Part shown: positions 1 through 9,210 of the stretch, one piece after another
Layout: every line of letters begins with the position of its first letter
Position numbering within the stretch: position 1 is the first letter of the stretch
Source of the DNA: Stenotrophomonas sp. NA06056
GTDB taxonomy: Bacteria > Pseudomonadota > Gammaproteobacteria > Xanthomonadales > Xanthomonadaceae
Direction of reading: 5' to 3'
DNA length: 64,000 nucleotides
Assembly: GCF_013364355.1 (NCBI RefSeq)
Contig: NZ_CP054931.1
Coordinates: forward strand, 1,426,001 to 1,490,000
Notes under the pieces: generated by a model
The model's database searches: none
What the model was told of the DNA's origin: nothing
The model's input: only the letters and a program-made list of their open reading frames with translations
Translations under genes and position numbers: made by a program

Positions 1-9
1 AAGGTGCCG

Positions 10-255
10 TCACGCGCCTTCGGTATTGGTGCGCACGTTGAGCTTCCACCGGATCGCGCCCTGCTGGGGAGCGTGCTGGTGGTGCGATTGCGGCGGAAAC
101 GGGTCGCGCTGATTGCTGGTGATTTCGCGCTTGCAGCCGAGGCATCGATAAATGCCCGAGACCTGCACGGTGTCACCGGGACCGTAGATGGTGTTCCACC
201 AGGTATTGGTGTCGTTGACCTGCAGCAATACGGAAGTGGACGTGTGCCAAGCCAT
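10..255 (-). CDS. Small conserved protein with one CxxC motif
   Basis: This 81-residue protein has no function I can assign. The start at 255 is chosen because AGGAG lies just upstream on the minus strand; an in-frame ATG at 312 would add 19 residues without a better ribosome site. The protein has an N-terminal segment rich in Trp and Thr, a single CLGC pair near residue 39, and a FPP motif followed by a His/Gln-rich stretch near the middle. The pattern GIYRCLGC...DPFPP resembles small zinc-ribbon-like proteins of proteobacteria, but a second Cys pair for a full zinc site is absent. It is intact and not coupled to rluB, from which a terminator and a repeat separate it. Confidence 0.7.
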   Translation of the reverse strand: MAWHTSTSVLLQVNDTNTWWNTIYGPGDTVQVSGIYRCLGCKREITSNQRDPFPPQSHHQHAPQQGAIRWKLNVRTNTEGA

Positions 256-369
256 CGTGACTCCTGAGTGTTGTGAATGGAGTGCTGACGATAGGAAGTC
301 GATGGGTTTCATGCGGCGACGAATGACACAAACAGCGCGTTTTCAAAGAATTCCTAGTTCATGCTTTTC

Positions 370-392
370 ATTCGCGCGTGGCGTGGATCTAC
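370..392 (-). repeat. SMAG-type GTAG palindrome (degenerate)
   Basis: Read on the minus strand it begins GTAGATCCACGCC, the head of the GTAG-ended palindromes seen repeatedly in this window; the right half is only partly complementary. It is in the gap between the first gene and rluB. Confidence 0.6.
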
Positions 393-417
393 CCACGGAT
401 CGATCCGCCAGACAAAG

Positions 418-445
418 AAAAACCCCGGCCGAAGCCGGGGTTTTT
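418..445 (-). terminator. Rho-independent terminator after rluB
   Basis: A perfect 12-bp stem (AAAAACCCCGGC with its complement) encloses a CGAA tetraloop. Runs of A and T on both flanks make it potentially bidirectional. It starts 22 bp past the rluB stop codon and closes the scpA-scpB-rluB operon. Confidence 0.9.
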
Positions 446-467
446 CATGTGTCAGCGATGCGCTCGA

Positions 468-2162
468 TCAGCCGCCGCGCGGGCCGCTGCGACGCGGGCC
501 GCCCGGGCCACGGTTGCCACCCGGGCCGCCGGGACCACGATTGCCACCGGGACCACCCGGGCCACGATTGCCGCCGGGGCCGCCTGGGCCACGGTTGCCA
601 CCTGGACGTGCATTCGCATTGCCACCCGGGCGACCGTTGCCGGCCGGACGCGAGTTGCCGTACGGATTGAAGCCCGGATTGGCGTGGTCGGACGGGAAGC
701 TGGGGGCGTTGCCCGGATGGCCGTAAGGGTGCTTGTTGCCCTGGCCCTGCGAGCGGTTGCCCGCACCGGCCGGACGACCCTGGCCGCCCGCGCCACCACG
801 ACCTTCACCGCCGTAGCCGCCGCGGCCTTCGCCACCGTAGCCGCCGCGACCCTGGCCGCCACCAGCGCCAGCGCCTGGGCCCTTCGGCTTGCCGTACGGA
901 CGGCCCTGGCCGCCTGCACCTGCACCTGCGCCACGGGCACCCGGGCCACGAGCGCCCGGACCGGCGTTGCGATGGCCGCTCGGGCCGGTGCTGACGCCAT
1001 CCGGCACGTACCAGGTACGGAATGCGGCCGGGTTGCCTTCCGGCAGCGAGCGGTCGTTCTTCGGCGCGCGCTGCTTGAACGGGCGCTGCGACTGCTTGGC
1101 CGCGGCTTCACCGCTGACCGTCAGGCCGCCCTTGAAACCACCGCCACCCTTGCCACCGCGACCGCGGCCACGATCTTCGCGCACGTTGTCGAAGCGACGC
1201 AGTTCGCGACCTTCATCGGCGGTGTTGTGACCGTTGACGTAGGCATTGCCGCGGCCACCTTCGCGCACGCGCACGGTGGTCTTGGCGGCACGCCGCTGGC
1301 CGATCACCGGCTGCAGGGTGAGGGCCGACGGTGCACCTTCTTCCAGCTTCAGTTCAGCGCGCAGCGCTTCGACCTGGCTGCCCGGCAGTTCGACGGACTG
1401 GCCGCGGGCCAGTTCGCGCGGCAGGCTGACCTTGCCGTAGCGGGTGCGCTTGAGGCGGCTGACCTGGCAGCCCTGCGATTCCCACAGGCGGCGCACTTCG
1501 CGGTTGCGGCCTTCCTTCACCACGACGCGGAACCAGTCGTGCGAATCGGTGCCGCCGATGCGTTCGATCTCATCGAACTTGGCCGGGCCATCTTCCAGCG
1601 CCACGCCACGGGTAAGGCGGTCGATGACGGCATCGGGCACCTTGTCCTCGCCTTCCGGGGCGCGCACGCGCACCACGTACTCGCGCTCGACCTCGAACGA
1701 GGGGTGCATCATGGCGTTGGCCAGTTCACCGTCGGTGGTCGCCAGCAGCAGGCCGGTGGTGTTGATGTCCAGGCGGCCAACGGCGATCCAGCGGGCACCC
1801 TTCAGCGCCGGCAGCGATTCGAATACGGTCGGGCGGCCTTCCGGGTCTTCGCGGGTGGTTACTTCGCCTTCCGGCTTGTTGTAGACCAGCACACGCGACG
1901 GTTCGGCCAGCGCGGTGGCGACGAAGCCGCGACCGTCGAGCTCGATCTTGTCACCGCTCTTGACCGACATGCCGGTCTGCGCGACTTCACCGTTGACCTT
2001 GACCAGGCCTTCGGCAATGCGCTGCTCCAGGGCGCGGCGCGAGCCGAGGCCGGCCTGGGCCAGGACCTTGTGCAGGCGTTCTTCCAGCTTGAACTGTTCG
2101 GACGTGGCTTCGCGCTTGAGCGAAAGCTTGTTCAACGAGGGCTTGCGGGGGGTGTCACTCAT
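468..2162 (-). CDS. rluB: 23S rRNA pseudouridine synthase RluB with long Gly-rich tail
   Basis: This enzyme isomerises a uridine of 23S rRNA (position 2605 in E. coli numbering) to pseudouridine. The 564-residue product has an S4 RNA-binding domain at about residues 27-75 and a RsuA/RluB-type catalytic domain at about 90-265. The catalytic Asp is Asp132 in GRLDINTTG. From about residue 275 to the end there is a long Gly/Arg/Pro/Asn-rich, probably disordered tail, which ends in four perfect nine-residue GGNRGPGGP repeats. The tail is far longer than in E. coli RluB (about 290 residues in total). The start at 2162 overlaps the scpB stop by 8 bp, so translation is probably coupled; an ATG at 2222 lies inside scpB and is less likely. 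Confidence 0.93.
   Translation of the reverse strand: MSDTPRKPSLNKLSLKREATSEQFKLEERLHKVLAQAGLGSRRALEQRIAEGLVKVNGEVAQTGMSVKSGDKIELDGRGFVATALAEPSRVLVYNKPEGEVTTREDPEGRPTVFESLPALKGARWIAVGRLDINTTGLLLATTDGELANAMMHPSFEVEREYVVRVRAPEGEDKVPDAVIDRLTRGVALEDGPAKFDEIERIGGTDSHDWFRVVVKEGRNREVRRLWESQGCQVSRLKRTRYGKVSLPRELARGQSVELPGSQVEALRAELKLEEGAPSALTLQPVIGQRRAAKTTVRVREGGRGNAYVNGHNTADEGRELRRFDNVREDRGRGRGGKGGGGFKGGLTVSGEAAAKQSQRPFKQRAPKNDRSLPEGNPAAFRTWYVPDGVSTGPSGHRNAGPGARGPGARGAGAGAGGQGRPYGKPKGPGAGAGGGQGRGGYGGEGRGGYGGEGRGGAGGQGRPAGAGNRSQGQGNKHPYGHPGNAPSFPSDHANPGFNPYGNSRPAGNGRPGGNANARPGGNRGPGGPGGNRGPGGPGGNRGPGGPGGNRGPGGPRRSGPRGG
495..602 (-). repeat. Four tandem 27-bp repeats in the rluB tail
   Basis: Four consecutive units of 27 bp, each encoding GGNRGPGGP, lie just before the final eight residues of RluB. 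The units differ only at synonymous positions. Such a tract is prone to change in copy number between strains. Confidence 0.85.
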
Positions 2163-3027
2163 CAGTTTTGCTCCGGCCGACGGTTTCGAGGTCGGCCTCT
2201 GGTTCGGAATCGGCTTGGTCAACAGCCACGGTCGTCTTCGCGACGGCGTTGTCTTCGCGTTCGTTCACTGTCACCGCGCGCTCGCCCGGCGCGGAATCGG
2301 GGTGCCCATCATCGGAGGGCGAAGGTGCTTGCTCATCGTCGGCCGCCGCAGGCAATGCGTCGGCAGAATCGGGGGTGTCGCCAGCAGTGGTGCTGGTGTC
2401 GTCATTTGCAGCGGCGTCCGGCTCGGCGCTCACGTCCGGACCGTCGGCGCTGGCGGCGAGGGGGGCGTCGCGATCCAGCGCCAGCTGCGGTTCCAGGTCG
2501 CCCAGGTCCTTCAGCTCGGAAAGGGGCGGCAGTTCGTCCAGGCGCTTCAGCCCGAAGTAGTCCAGGAAGCCCTTGGTGGTGCCGAACAGTGCGGGCTTGC
2601 CGGGTACGTCGCGGTGGCCCACCACGCGGATCCACTCACGCTCTTCCAGTGCCTGGATGATGTTACTGCTGACCGCCACGCCCCGCACCTGCTCGATCTC
2701 GCCACGGGTGATCGGCTGCCGATAGGCGATCAGCGCCAGCGTTTCCAGGGTGGCGCGGGTGTAGCGCGTCTTGCGTTCGGTCCACAGCCGGCTGATCCAG
2801 CCATGCACTTCGGCGGTCACCTGGTAACGGAAGCCGGAGGCCACCTCCACCAGTTCCACACCACGGTCCTGGCAGCTCTCGCGCAGCCGTTCCAGCGCAC
2901 GTTCGATGCTGCCCGGCGGCGCCGGCTCATCCTCCGGGAACAGGTCCTTCAGCTGGGCCAGGGTGAGCGGCTGGCTGGAGGCCAGCAGCGCACCTTCGAC
3001 AATACGGTTGATCAGCGTTTGATCCAT
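2155..3027 (-). CDS. scpB: Segregation and condensation protein ScpB
   Basis: ScpB partners ScpA and the SMC ATPase in the bacterial condensin complex, which compacts and segregates the chromosome. The 290-residue protein has the usual two winged-helix domains in about residues 1-170 (motifs ALLASSQPLTLAQLKDLF near the start and ALIAYRQPITRGEIEQVRG near 105-125). Residues 190-290 form an Asp/Ala/Pro-rich acidic tail not needed for the core fold. It begins 13 bp after scpA and overlaps rluB; scpA-scpB-rluB is a common arrangement in gammaproteobacteria. SMC itself is not in this window. Confidence 0.93.
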   Translation of the reverse strand: MDQTLINRIVEGALLASSQPLTLAQLKDLFPEDEPAPPGSIERALERLRESCQDRGVELVEVASGFRYQVTAEVHGWISRLWTERKTRYTRATLETLALIAYRQPITRGEIEQVRGVAVSSNIIQALEEREWIRVVGHRDVPGKPALFGTTKGFLDYFGLKRLDELPPLSELKDLGDLEPQLALDRDAPLAASADGPDVSAEPDAAANDDTSTTAGDTPDSADALPAAADDEQAPSPSDDGHPDSAPGERAVTVNEREDNAVAKTTVAVDQADSEPEADLETVGRSKTDE

Positions 3028-3040
3028 CGGCAGTCAGCGC

Positions 3041-3946
3041 TCACTCGTTTTCATTGGCGGCGTCGTTGTCGTCGAATTCGCTGCTGAACTGCAGCGGGGC
3101 ATTGGTATTGCCGGCAGCCAGGGACTTCACGTAGATCGGCGCCAGCGGTTCTTCCTGCACGAGGTCCAGCAGCTGTTCCTTGGCCAGTTCCAGCACGGCC
3201 AGGAACGTGACCAGCACGCCCAGCTTGCCTTCTTCGGCGGTGAACAGGTTTTCAAAACGATAGAACCTGCCGTCTTCAAGCCGTCCCAGCACTTCGCCCA
3301 TGCGTTGCCGGACACTCAGCGCCTCGCGCTTGATCGCATGGCCGGTGAACAGCTCGGCGCGCTTGAGCACGTCGTGCAGTGCCATCAGCATTTCCTTCAG
3401 GTCCACCGGCGGCGGCAGCTTCACTGCAGCGCGTTCGGGCATGAAGGCATGCGCCACACTGGTGTCACGGTCCTGCCGGGGCAGGGCGTCGATATCCTCG
3501 GCGGCCTGCTTGAAGCGTTCGTACTCCTGCAGCCGTCGCACCAGCTCCGCACGCGGGTCGGCTTCCTCGCCCTCCACGCTGGGCGGGCGGGGCAGCAGCA
3601 TGCGCGACTTCACTTCCGCCAGGATCGCCGCCATCACCAGGTACTCGGCGGCAAGCTCGAAGCGCAGCTCGCGCATCACGGTGATGTATTCCACGTACTG
3701 CCGGGTGATCTCGGCGACGGGAATGTCCAGTACGTCCAGGTTCTGCCGGCGGATCAGGTACAGCAGCAGGTCCAGCGGGCCTTCGAAGGCGTCCAGGATG
3801 ACTTCCAGCGCGTCCGGCGGGATGTACAGGTCCTGCGGAATCTGCAGGACCGGTTGCCCATGCACCACGGCCAGCGGCATTTCCTGCTGCTGGGGGGCGG
3901 GCGGCCGGGTTGGCGTGTTCGCGTCGAGCGCGAGTTCGGAAGTCAT
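3041..3946 (-). CDS. scpA: Segregation and condensation protein ScpA (kleisin)
   Basis: ScpA is the kleisin subunit that bridges the SMC heads and binds ScpB. The 301-residue product has a short Pro/Gln-rich N-terminal extension of about 45 residues, then the kleisin N-terminal helix region (FEGPLDLLLYLIRRQNLDVL near residue 54), a central linker with charged helices, and a C-terminal winged helix (LGVLVTFLAVLELAKEQLL near residue 240). It is the first gene of the scpA-scpB-rluB operon. The 366 bp upstream must hold its promoter. Confidence 0.93.
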   Translation of the reverse strand: MTSELALDANTPTRPPAPQQQEMPLAVVHGQPVLQIPQDLYIPPDALEVILDAFEGPLDLLLYLIRRQNLDVLDIPVAEITRQYVEYITVMRELRFELAAEYLVMAAILAEVKSRMLLPRPPSVEGEEADPRAELVRRLQEYERFKQAAEDIDALPRQDRDTSVAHAFMPERAAVKLPPPVDLKEMLMALHDVLKRAELFTGHAIKREALSVRQRMGEVLGRLEDGRFYRFENLFTAEEGKLGVLVTFLAVLELAKEQLLDLVQEEPLAPIYVKSLAAGNTNAPLQFSSEFDDNDAANENE

Positions 3947-4312
3947 CTAATGGAGATCAGGATTGCAACGGACCAGTCGCGGCAGCTGGCACACCGGGCA
4001 ACTGCCACGGACTGCCAGGACACCAGGCGCGCCTGTCTCGGCGCGGTTCCACACATCAAACAACAGGACGCTCCGCAGGACACGGCAGCGACAGGACTAC
4101 GGGAGGTCGTCTACGGGGCCCGGTCGAGTGGACCGGTTCGAAGCAGCGGGTCGGTCGTCGGGGGCTGCGTTGGCCGCAAAAACCGACGGGCTGCTGCATC
4201 CAGCCACGTGCAATGGTTGCTAGGGTAAGTCTTTACCACGCCAGTGTCCAGCCGAGGCCGGGCAGGGGAATGGATTGGCTAGAATCGGTTCACCAGCAAC
4301 GCAAGCGAGGAA
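3947..4312. other. Intergenic region between divergent scpA and yciI
   Basis: No credible gene was found in these 366 bp; the open frames seen here have no ribosome site or recognisable protein. The region should carry the divergent promoters. On the plus strand, TGGCTAGAAT at 4276-4285 reads as an extended -10 element about 30 bp before the yciI start. No clear scpA promoter could be assigned. Confidence 0.5.
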
Positions 4313-4618
4313 ATGCCGGTGTGGTACGTGATTGAAGGATATGACGGCCAGGATGTACTGGCCCAGCGGCTGCAGGCGCGGCCTGAGCACCTGGCGCGGC
4401 TGACCGCGTTGCGCGATGAAGGCCGCCTGCTGCTGGCCGGGCCGTGTCCGGCGATCGACAGTGAAGACCCGGGCCCGGCGGGGTTCAGTGGCTCGGTGGT
4501 GATTGCCAGCTTCGACTCGTTGCAGCAGGCCCAGGCCTGGGCCGATGCCGATCCGTATGTCGCCGCGGGTGTCTATGAGCGGGTGCAGGTGCGTCCGTTC
4601 CGCAAGGTGCTGCCGTGA
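4313..4618 (+). CDS. YciI family protein
   Basis: The 101-residue protein has the YciI fold signatures: WYVIEGYD at the start, RPEHLARL near residue 24, [11 protein letters not shown] near 40-50 and a [17 protein letters not shown] end. YciI-like proteins form dimeric ferredoxin-like alpha/beta barrels; their His-Asp pair has been linked to a dehalogenase-like activity, but the true role is unknown. GAGG lies a few bases before the ATG. Its stop overlaps the GTG start of the following bolA-like gene by 4 bp, so the two are co-translated. Confidence 0.88.
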   Translation: MPVWYVIEGYDGQDVLAQRLQARPEHLARLTALRDEGRLLLAGPCPAIDSEDPGPAGFSGSVVIASFDSLQQAQAWADADPYVAAGVYERVQVRPFRKVLP

Positions 4619-4890
4619 ACGCGAAACGGATCGAGCAGATTCGTGATGCGCTGCAGCAATCGCTGGCCCCCAGCGTGCTTGAGATCGAAGACGACAGCCA
4701 TCGCCATGCAGGCCACGCCGGAGCACGCGATGGTCGTGGCCATTTCAACGTGCACGTGGTCAGCGAGCGCTTCGCGGGAATGGCCCCGCTGGCGCGTCAT
4801 CGCGCGGTCTACGCGGCGCTGGGCACGCTGATGGAAACCGACATCCACGCATTGTCCATCCGCGCACACACCCCGTCAGAGAAGGGCTGA
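4615..4890 (+). CDS. BolA family protein
   Basis: This is a 91-residue BolA-like protein. BolA proteins are small class II KH-like proteins that pair with monothiol glutaredoxins and act in iron-sulfur trafficking or transcription. The helix-strand core [15 protein letters not shown] with following [11 protein letters not shown] near residues 42-70 is the BolA signature, and a His/Gly-rich loop (HRHAGHAG) precedes it. The start codon is GTG, overlapping the yciI stop in a GTGA context. A bulged hairpin terminator follows. Confidence 0.9.
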   Translation: MNAKRIEQIRDALQQSLAPSVLEIEDDSHRHAGHAGARDGRGHFNVHVVSERFAGMAPLARHRAVYAALGTLMETDIHALSIRAHTPSEKG

Positions 4891-4904
4891 AGCCCTGTCC
4901 CAAG

Positions 4905-4949
4905 CTGTCCTGGCAGGTCCGTCGAGCGACCTGCCAAGGACAGATTTTT
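4905..4949 (+). terminator. Rho-independent terminator after bolA-like gene
   Basis: The arms at 4905-4919 and 4928-4943 pair over 15 bp with a single bulged A and an 8-nt loop. They are followed directly by ATTTTTG. The hairpin lies 15 bp after the bolA-like stop. Confidence 0.85.
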
Positions 4950-4996
4950 GTGTCCGTTCAGGGACATTCGCCTAACGGACTGTTTACAAGCGCAGA

Positions 4997-5010
4997 TGGA
5001 AACGCTTACA
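4997..5010 (+). promoter_or_regulatory. LacI-type operator before the regulator gene
   Basis: TGGAAACGCTTACA is a pseudo-palindrome centred on CG, of the type bound by LacI/GalR-family regulators (compare cre-type consensus TGnAAnCGnTnnCA). It lies 45 bp before the proposed lacI-family start, which suggests autoregulation. A closely matching site occurs at 9390-9403, upstream of the GH144 gene. Confidence 0.75.
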
Positions 5011-5054
5011 TTCCGCGCCATTGCTGGTAGATCCAAGCCGTGGAGGGCGGCTTC

Positions 5055-6077
5055 GTGAACAAAGCAGCCATAACAATCAAAGACGTCGCCCGTGAAGCCA
5101 AGGTCTCTGTGGCCACGGTTTCGCGTGCGCTCAATGGGCATGAGAATGTTGCCGAACCGGTCCGCCAGCTGGTGCTGGAGGTGGCCGCACGGCTGCGTTA
5201 TACCCCGCATGCCGCCGCCCGCAGCCTGAGCAGCCGCCGCACCAATACGGTGGGTGTGGTGCTTCCCGATCTGTACGGCGAGTTCTTTTCCGAGCTGATG
5301 CGTGGCATCGACAACGTCGCCCGCAGCCGGCGCCAGCACCTGCTGGTGTCGAGCTATCACGGCGACCAGGAGCAGCAGGGCGCCGCCCTGCGGGCCATGC
5401 GCGGTCGGGTCGACGGTCTGCTGGTGCTCTCGCCCTATGCAGAGAGCCCGGGATTCCTGACCGACAACCTGCCGCAGGCATTGCCGACGGTACTCATCAA
5501 CACCTACCTGCCTGAGCAGGACCACCCGGTGTTGAGCATCGATGACCATGCCGGGGCGATGGCGATGACCCGCCACCTGCTCGACGCCGGCCATCGGCGC
5601 ATTGCATTCATTTCTGGCCCGGACCTCAACTTCGACGCGCGTGAGCGCCTGCGCGGCTTCCGTGATGCGCTGGCGGCTTTTGGCGGTGGCGCCGAGGGGA
5701 TCGAGTTGCCCGGTGATTTCGACGAAGCTTCCGGCCATCGCGCCGGTCAGGAGTTGCTGGCAGCCGGCACGCTGCCCGATGCCGTATTCGCCGCCAACGA
5801 CATGATGGCCCTCGGTTGCCTGTATGCCTTCGCGCAGGCAGGTGTCCATGTGCCCTCCGACGTCGCCCTGGCCGGTTTCGATGACATTCCGCTTGCGCGT
5901 TTCGTCCACCCGTCGCTGACCACCATGCAGGTCAGCATCGCCGAACTGGGCGATCGGGCGATGTCGCGCTTGTTGCAGTTGATGGACGGCACCTCCACGG
6001 AAGGGGCAGGGGACAAACAGACCCTGGTCCCGCGCCTGATTGTTCGCGATTCCACCACTCCGCCATCCGGCCATTGA
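5055..6077 (+). CDS. LacI-family transcriptional regulator
   Basis: This DNA-binding repressor is expected to control the adjacent sugar-utilisation genes. It is 340 residues long with a GTG start. The helix-turn-helix is at the N-terminus (TIKDVAREAKVSVATVSRAL, about residues 7-26), followed by the hinge and a periplasmic-binding-protein-like sensor domain (GVVLPDLYGEFFSELMRGID near 70; GFDDIPLARFVHPSLTTM near 280). I prefer the GTG at 5055 because GGAGG sits 8 bp before it; a GTG at 5040 would add five residues. An operator overlaps its upstream region. The gene is followed by a TonB receptor in the same direction, 76 bp away. The effector sugar cannot be read from the sequence. Confidence 0.92.
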   Translation: MNKAAITIKDVAREAKVSVATVSRALNGHENVAEPVRQLVLEVAARLRYTPHAAARSLSSRRTNTVGVVLPDLYGEFFSELMRGIDNVARSRRQHLLVSSYHGDQEQQGAALRAMRGRVDGLLVLSPYAESPGFLTDNLPQALPTVLINTYLPEQDHPVLSIDDHAGAMAMTRHLLDAGHRRIAFISGPDLNFDARERLRGFRDALAAFGGGAEGIELPGDFDEASGHRAGQELLAAGTLPDAVFAANDMMALGCLYAFAQAGVHVPSDVALAGFDDIPLARFVHPSLTTMQVSIAELGDRAMSRLLQLMDGTSTEGAGDKQTLVPRLIVRDSTTPPSGH

Positions 6078-6153
6078 AGCCAGAGGCGTTCCTTCTTTTT
6101 TGATTGATCGCAGGTGCCGCGCAAGCGGTCACCGCCACCCGGAGATTGAGTTG

Positions 6154-9100
6154 ATGATGCATTCCACGATCCGCATGCCGGCGCGCCGGCTGCTGAGCAC
6201 CGCCCTGGTCAGCTGCCTGATGCTGGCCGCCGCTCCCAACGTCATGGCGCAGTCGGCCAACGCCAGCCTGCGCGGCCAGGTGTCCGGCGCGCAGGCCGGT
6301 GCCGAAGTCACCGCCACCAACGTCGCCACCGGCACCGTGCGTCGCGGCACCGTGCGCGCCGATGGCAGCTATTCGCTGATGGGCCTGGACCCGGGTACCT
6401 ATGACGTGGTGGCCAACGGCCAGACCCAGAAGGTCACCGTCACCGTCGCCTCGACCTCGACGCTGAACTTCGCTGGCGCCGCCGCCGGCGGCACCGGTAC
6501 GACCGCCGCCACCAACCTGGACACCGTCAACGTCGTTGCGCCGACCCTGCTGCAGGAAGTGCGTACCTCTGAAGTTGGCAAGACCGTCAGCCTGCAGCAG
6601 ATCCAGACCACCCCGCAGGTGTCGCGCAACTTCCTGGAGTTCGCCGACGCGGTGCCGGGCCTGATCTTCACCCGCGATGCGAAGGGCAACACTTCGCTGC
6701 GCGGCGGCGCCACCAATGCCGACGGCACCAACGTCTACATCGACGGCGTGGGCCAGAAGAGCTACGTCAAGGGCGGCGGTGTGGCCGGCCAGTCCGGCAG
6801 CGCCGGCAACCCGTTCCCGCAGCTGGCCATCGGCGAGTACAAGGTCATCAGCGGCAACTACAAGGCCGAGTACGGCCAGGTGTCGAGCGCTGCAGTGACC
6901 GCGGCCACCAAGTCCGGTACCAATGAATTCAAGGGTGAGGCGTTCTACCGCTACACCGACGAGGACATGCGCGCCAAGACCCCGGCCGAGCGCCAGGGCG
7001 GCAAGGACAAGATGGTCTCGGCCGAGAAGGAATACGGCTTCGCGCTGGGTGGCCCGATCATCCAGGACAAGGCGCACTTCTTCGTGACCTATGAAGCCAA
7101 GCGCTTCGACCTGCCGGTCACCATCGCGCCGGACGGCGCGGTCACCGGTGCTGCTGGCTTGTTGCCGGCCGTGGGCGCCGCCGGCCTGGGCCCGGCCAGC
7201 CAGCCGTTCCAGCAGGATCTGATCTTCGGCAAGATCGACTTCGAACCGACCGACAACGATCGCATCGAGCTGACCTTCCAGGACCGCGATGAAACCCAGT
7301 CGCAGTTCAGTGGCCAGACCTCGCCGGAAGCCGGCCGTGAAGTGGTCAACACCGACCGTCGTTACGCCCTGCGCTGGAACCACAGCGGCGAGCGTTACTA
7401 CAACGAAATGATGGTCACCCATGAAGATTCGTTCAACAACCCGACGCCGCTGACCCTGGCCAATGGCATCACCTATACCGCACCGGACGGCACCGAAGAC
7501 CGCACCGTGGTCAAGATCGGTGGCGCATCGGCACTGGATTCGCAGGTGAAGGGCCAGAAGGGCTGGTCGATCGAAGACAACCTGACCCTGGACGGCATCC
7601 AGTGGGCCGGCGACCACACCATCAAGATGGGCGTGAAGTACAAGGCGATCGACCTGTACGCATCTGATGCGGCGCAGATCAATCCGACCTTCACCTACAG
7701 CCTGGGCGATCCGGACTTCCCGGACTCCATTCCGTACAAGGCGCAGTTCGTCAAGCCGGTGACCGGCGTGTCGGGCGTGTCCGGCGAGGTGCGTTCGAAG
7801 TCCAAGCAGTACGGCGTGTTCATCCAGGACGACTGGCAGGTCAACGACCATCTGCAGCTGAACATCGGCCTGCGTTGGGACTACGAGAAGACCCCGTCCT
7901 ATCTGGATTTCGTGACCCCGCAGCAGGTGGTCGACGCGATCTACTCGCAGGATCCGCGCGGCCCCGCCGGCCAGACCTACGCCGATTCGCTGGCGCTGGG
8001 CGGTCTGGACATCAGCGACTACATCAGCAACGGCCACAACCGCAAGGCGTTCAAGGATGCCTGGCAGCCGCGCCTGGGCTTCTCGTATGACATCAACGCC
8101 GATGAGCAGCACGTGATCCACGGTGGTGCCGGCCGTTCCTACGACCGCGACCTGTTCGACAACCTGCAGCTGGAAACCACCAAGCTGGCCCTGCCGCAGC
8201 CGACGATCTACTTCCGCAACCCGGCCACCGGCACCTGCATCAACGGCCAGGCCGCCTGCTATGACTGGAACCCGAACCTGCTCAACGGTATCGGCAACCT
8301 GCAGTCGCTGGTCGGTGCGACCAGCAATGCGGGCCTGGAAGTCGATCTGCTCAACAACAAGCTGAAGGCTCCGTACTCGGATCAGTTCAGCCTGGGCATG
8401 AGCAACCAGATCGGTGACTGGCTGACCGACGCCACCATCGCGCGCACGCTGAGCTACGACGGCTTCGCCTTCACCCTGGGCAACCGCTACCCGACCGGCC
8501 AGTTCTTCGATGACCCGCGCCTGTGCGGCGGCACCGACCCGGGCCTGAGCCAGGCCTGGAGCTGCAACGTGCCGGGCTTCGGCAGCCTGATCATCGGCCA
8601 GCAGGGCATCAAGACCCGCGCTACCCAGATCCTGCTGTCGGCGCAGAAGCCGTTCACCCAGGAAAGCGGCTGGGGCACCTCGATCGCCTACACCTGGACG
8701 ACCGCGCGCCACAACCGCGACATCAACGAGAAGTACGCCTTTGACCGCGGCCTGATCGGCGATTACCCGACCATCCGCTCCAACGGCGCGCCGCGCCACC
8801 GCCTGGTGGTGACCGGTTCGTACGCGGGCTTCTGGGGCATCACCTTCGGCGGCAAGATCACCCTGGCCACGCCGACCGCCGTCAACGACTGGTACCCGGT
8901 GCCGCAGGCCAGTGGCTACAACCTGCCGACCCCGCAGGCGGCCGTGCCCAACGCCAATGGCAAGTTCCTGGTGGGTGGCAAGATCTTCGGCTACCGTTCG
9001 GTCGACCTGCAGGCGACGAAGACGTTCAAGATGCCGGGCGATACCGAGCTGTACGCGCGTATCGACATCATCAACGTGTTCAACTTCGACAACTTCTCCA

Positions 9101-9210
9101 CCTACAACTACGTCAAGACCAACGGCAAGCTGCAGGCCAGCTACAACGAGACCGGCGAGATCATCGGTACGCCGCGCCAGGTCAAGGCCGAAGTGGGCTT
9201 CCGCTTCTAA
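6154..9210 (+). CDS. Oar-like TonB-dependent receptor with carboxypeptidase-regulatory-like domain
   Basis: This outer-membrane receptor probably imports an oligosaccharide. The 1018-residue protein has a signal peptide (cleavage near VMAQSANA, residue 32), an Ig-like carboxypeptidase-regulatory domain at about 33-110 (SLRGQVSGAQAGAEVTATN, SYSLMGLDPGTYDVV), a plug domain at about 130-250 and a beta-barrel that ends in the terminal Phe typical of outer-membrane proteins (VGFRF). GGAG at 6141-6144 supports the ATG at 6154; the next codon is also ATG. It lies between the LacI-type regulator and the GH144 gene, an arrangement typical of xanthomonad carbohydrate-utilisation loci with TonB receptors. 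The substrate is inferred only from these neighbours. Confidence 0.9.
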   Translation: MMHSTIRMPARRLLSTALVSCLMLAAAPNVMAQSANASLRGQVSGAQAGAEVTATNVATGTVRRGTVRADGSYSLMGLDPGTYDVVANGQTQKVTVTVASTSTLNFAGAAAGGTGTTAATNLDTVNVVAPTLLQEVRTSEVGKTVSLQQIQTTPQVSRNFLEFADAVPGLIFTRDAKGNTSLRGGATNADGTNVYIDGVGQKSYVKGGGVAGQSGSAGNPFPQLAIGEYKVISGNYKAEYGQVSSAAVTAATKSGTNEFKGEAFYRYTDEDMRAKTPAERQGGKDKMVSAEKEYGFALGGPIIQDKAHFFVTYEAKRFDLPVTIAPDGAVTGAAGLLPAVGAAGLGPASQPFQQDLIFGKIDFEPTDNDRIELTFQDRDETQSQFSGQTSPEAGREVVNTDRRYALRWNHSGERYYNEMMVTHEDSFNNPTPLTLANGITYTAPDGTEDRTVVKIGGASALDSQVKGQKGWSIEDNLTLDGIQWAGDHTIKMGVKYKAIDLYASDAAQINPTFTYSLGDPDFPDSIPYKAQFVKPVTGVSGVSGEVRSKSKQYGVFIQDDWQVNDHLQLNIGLRWDYEKTPSYLDFVTPQQVVDAIYSQDPRGPAGQTYADSLALGGLDISDYISNGHNRKAFKDAWQPRLGFSYDINADEQHVIHGGAGRSYDRDLFDNLQLETTKLALPQPTIYFRNPATGTCINGQAACYDWNPNLLNGIGNLQSLVGATSNAGLEVDLLNNKLKAPYSDQFSLGMSNQIGDWLTDATIARTLSYDGFAFTLGNRYPTGQFFDDPRLCGGTDPGLSQAWSCNVPGFGSLIIGQQGIKTRATQILLSAQKPFTQESGWGTSIAYTWTTARHNRDINEKYAFDRGLIGDYPTIRSNGAPRHRLVVTGSYAGFWGITFGGKITLATPTAVNDWYPVPQASGYNLPTPQAAVPNANGKFLVGGKIFGYRSVDLQATKTFKMPGDTELYARIDIINVFNFDNFSTYNYVKTNGKLQASYNETGEIIGTPRQVKAEVGFRF

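Noticed and set aside
495..602. Regular 27-bp repeats that could suggest a CRISPR array
   Set aside because: There are no unique spacers; the units are contiguous and encode GGNRGPGGP within rluB.
378..2660. Plus-strand open frame of 760 codons opposite rluB and scpB
   Set aside because: It is a shadow of the GC-rich antisense strand, with Ala/Arg/Thr-rich low-complexity protein and no ribosome site; the minus-strand genes have clear family motifs.
5027..5048. GTAGATCCAAGCCGTGGA resembling a SMAG repeat before the LacI-type gene
   Set aside because: Only the first nine bases match the group and the right half is the ribosome site of the gene; too weak to list as a repeat.
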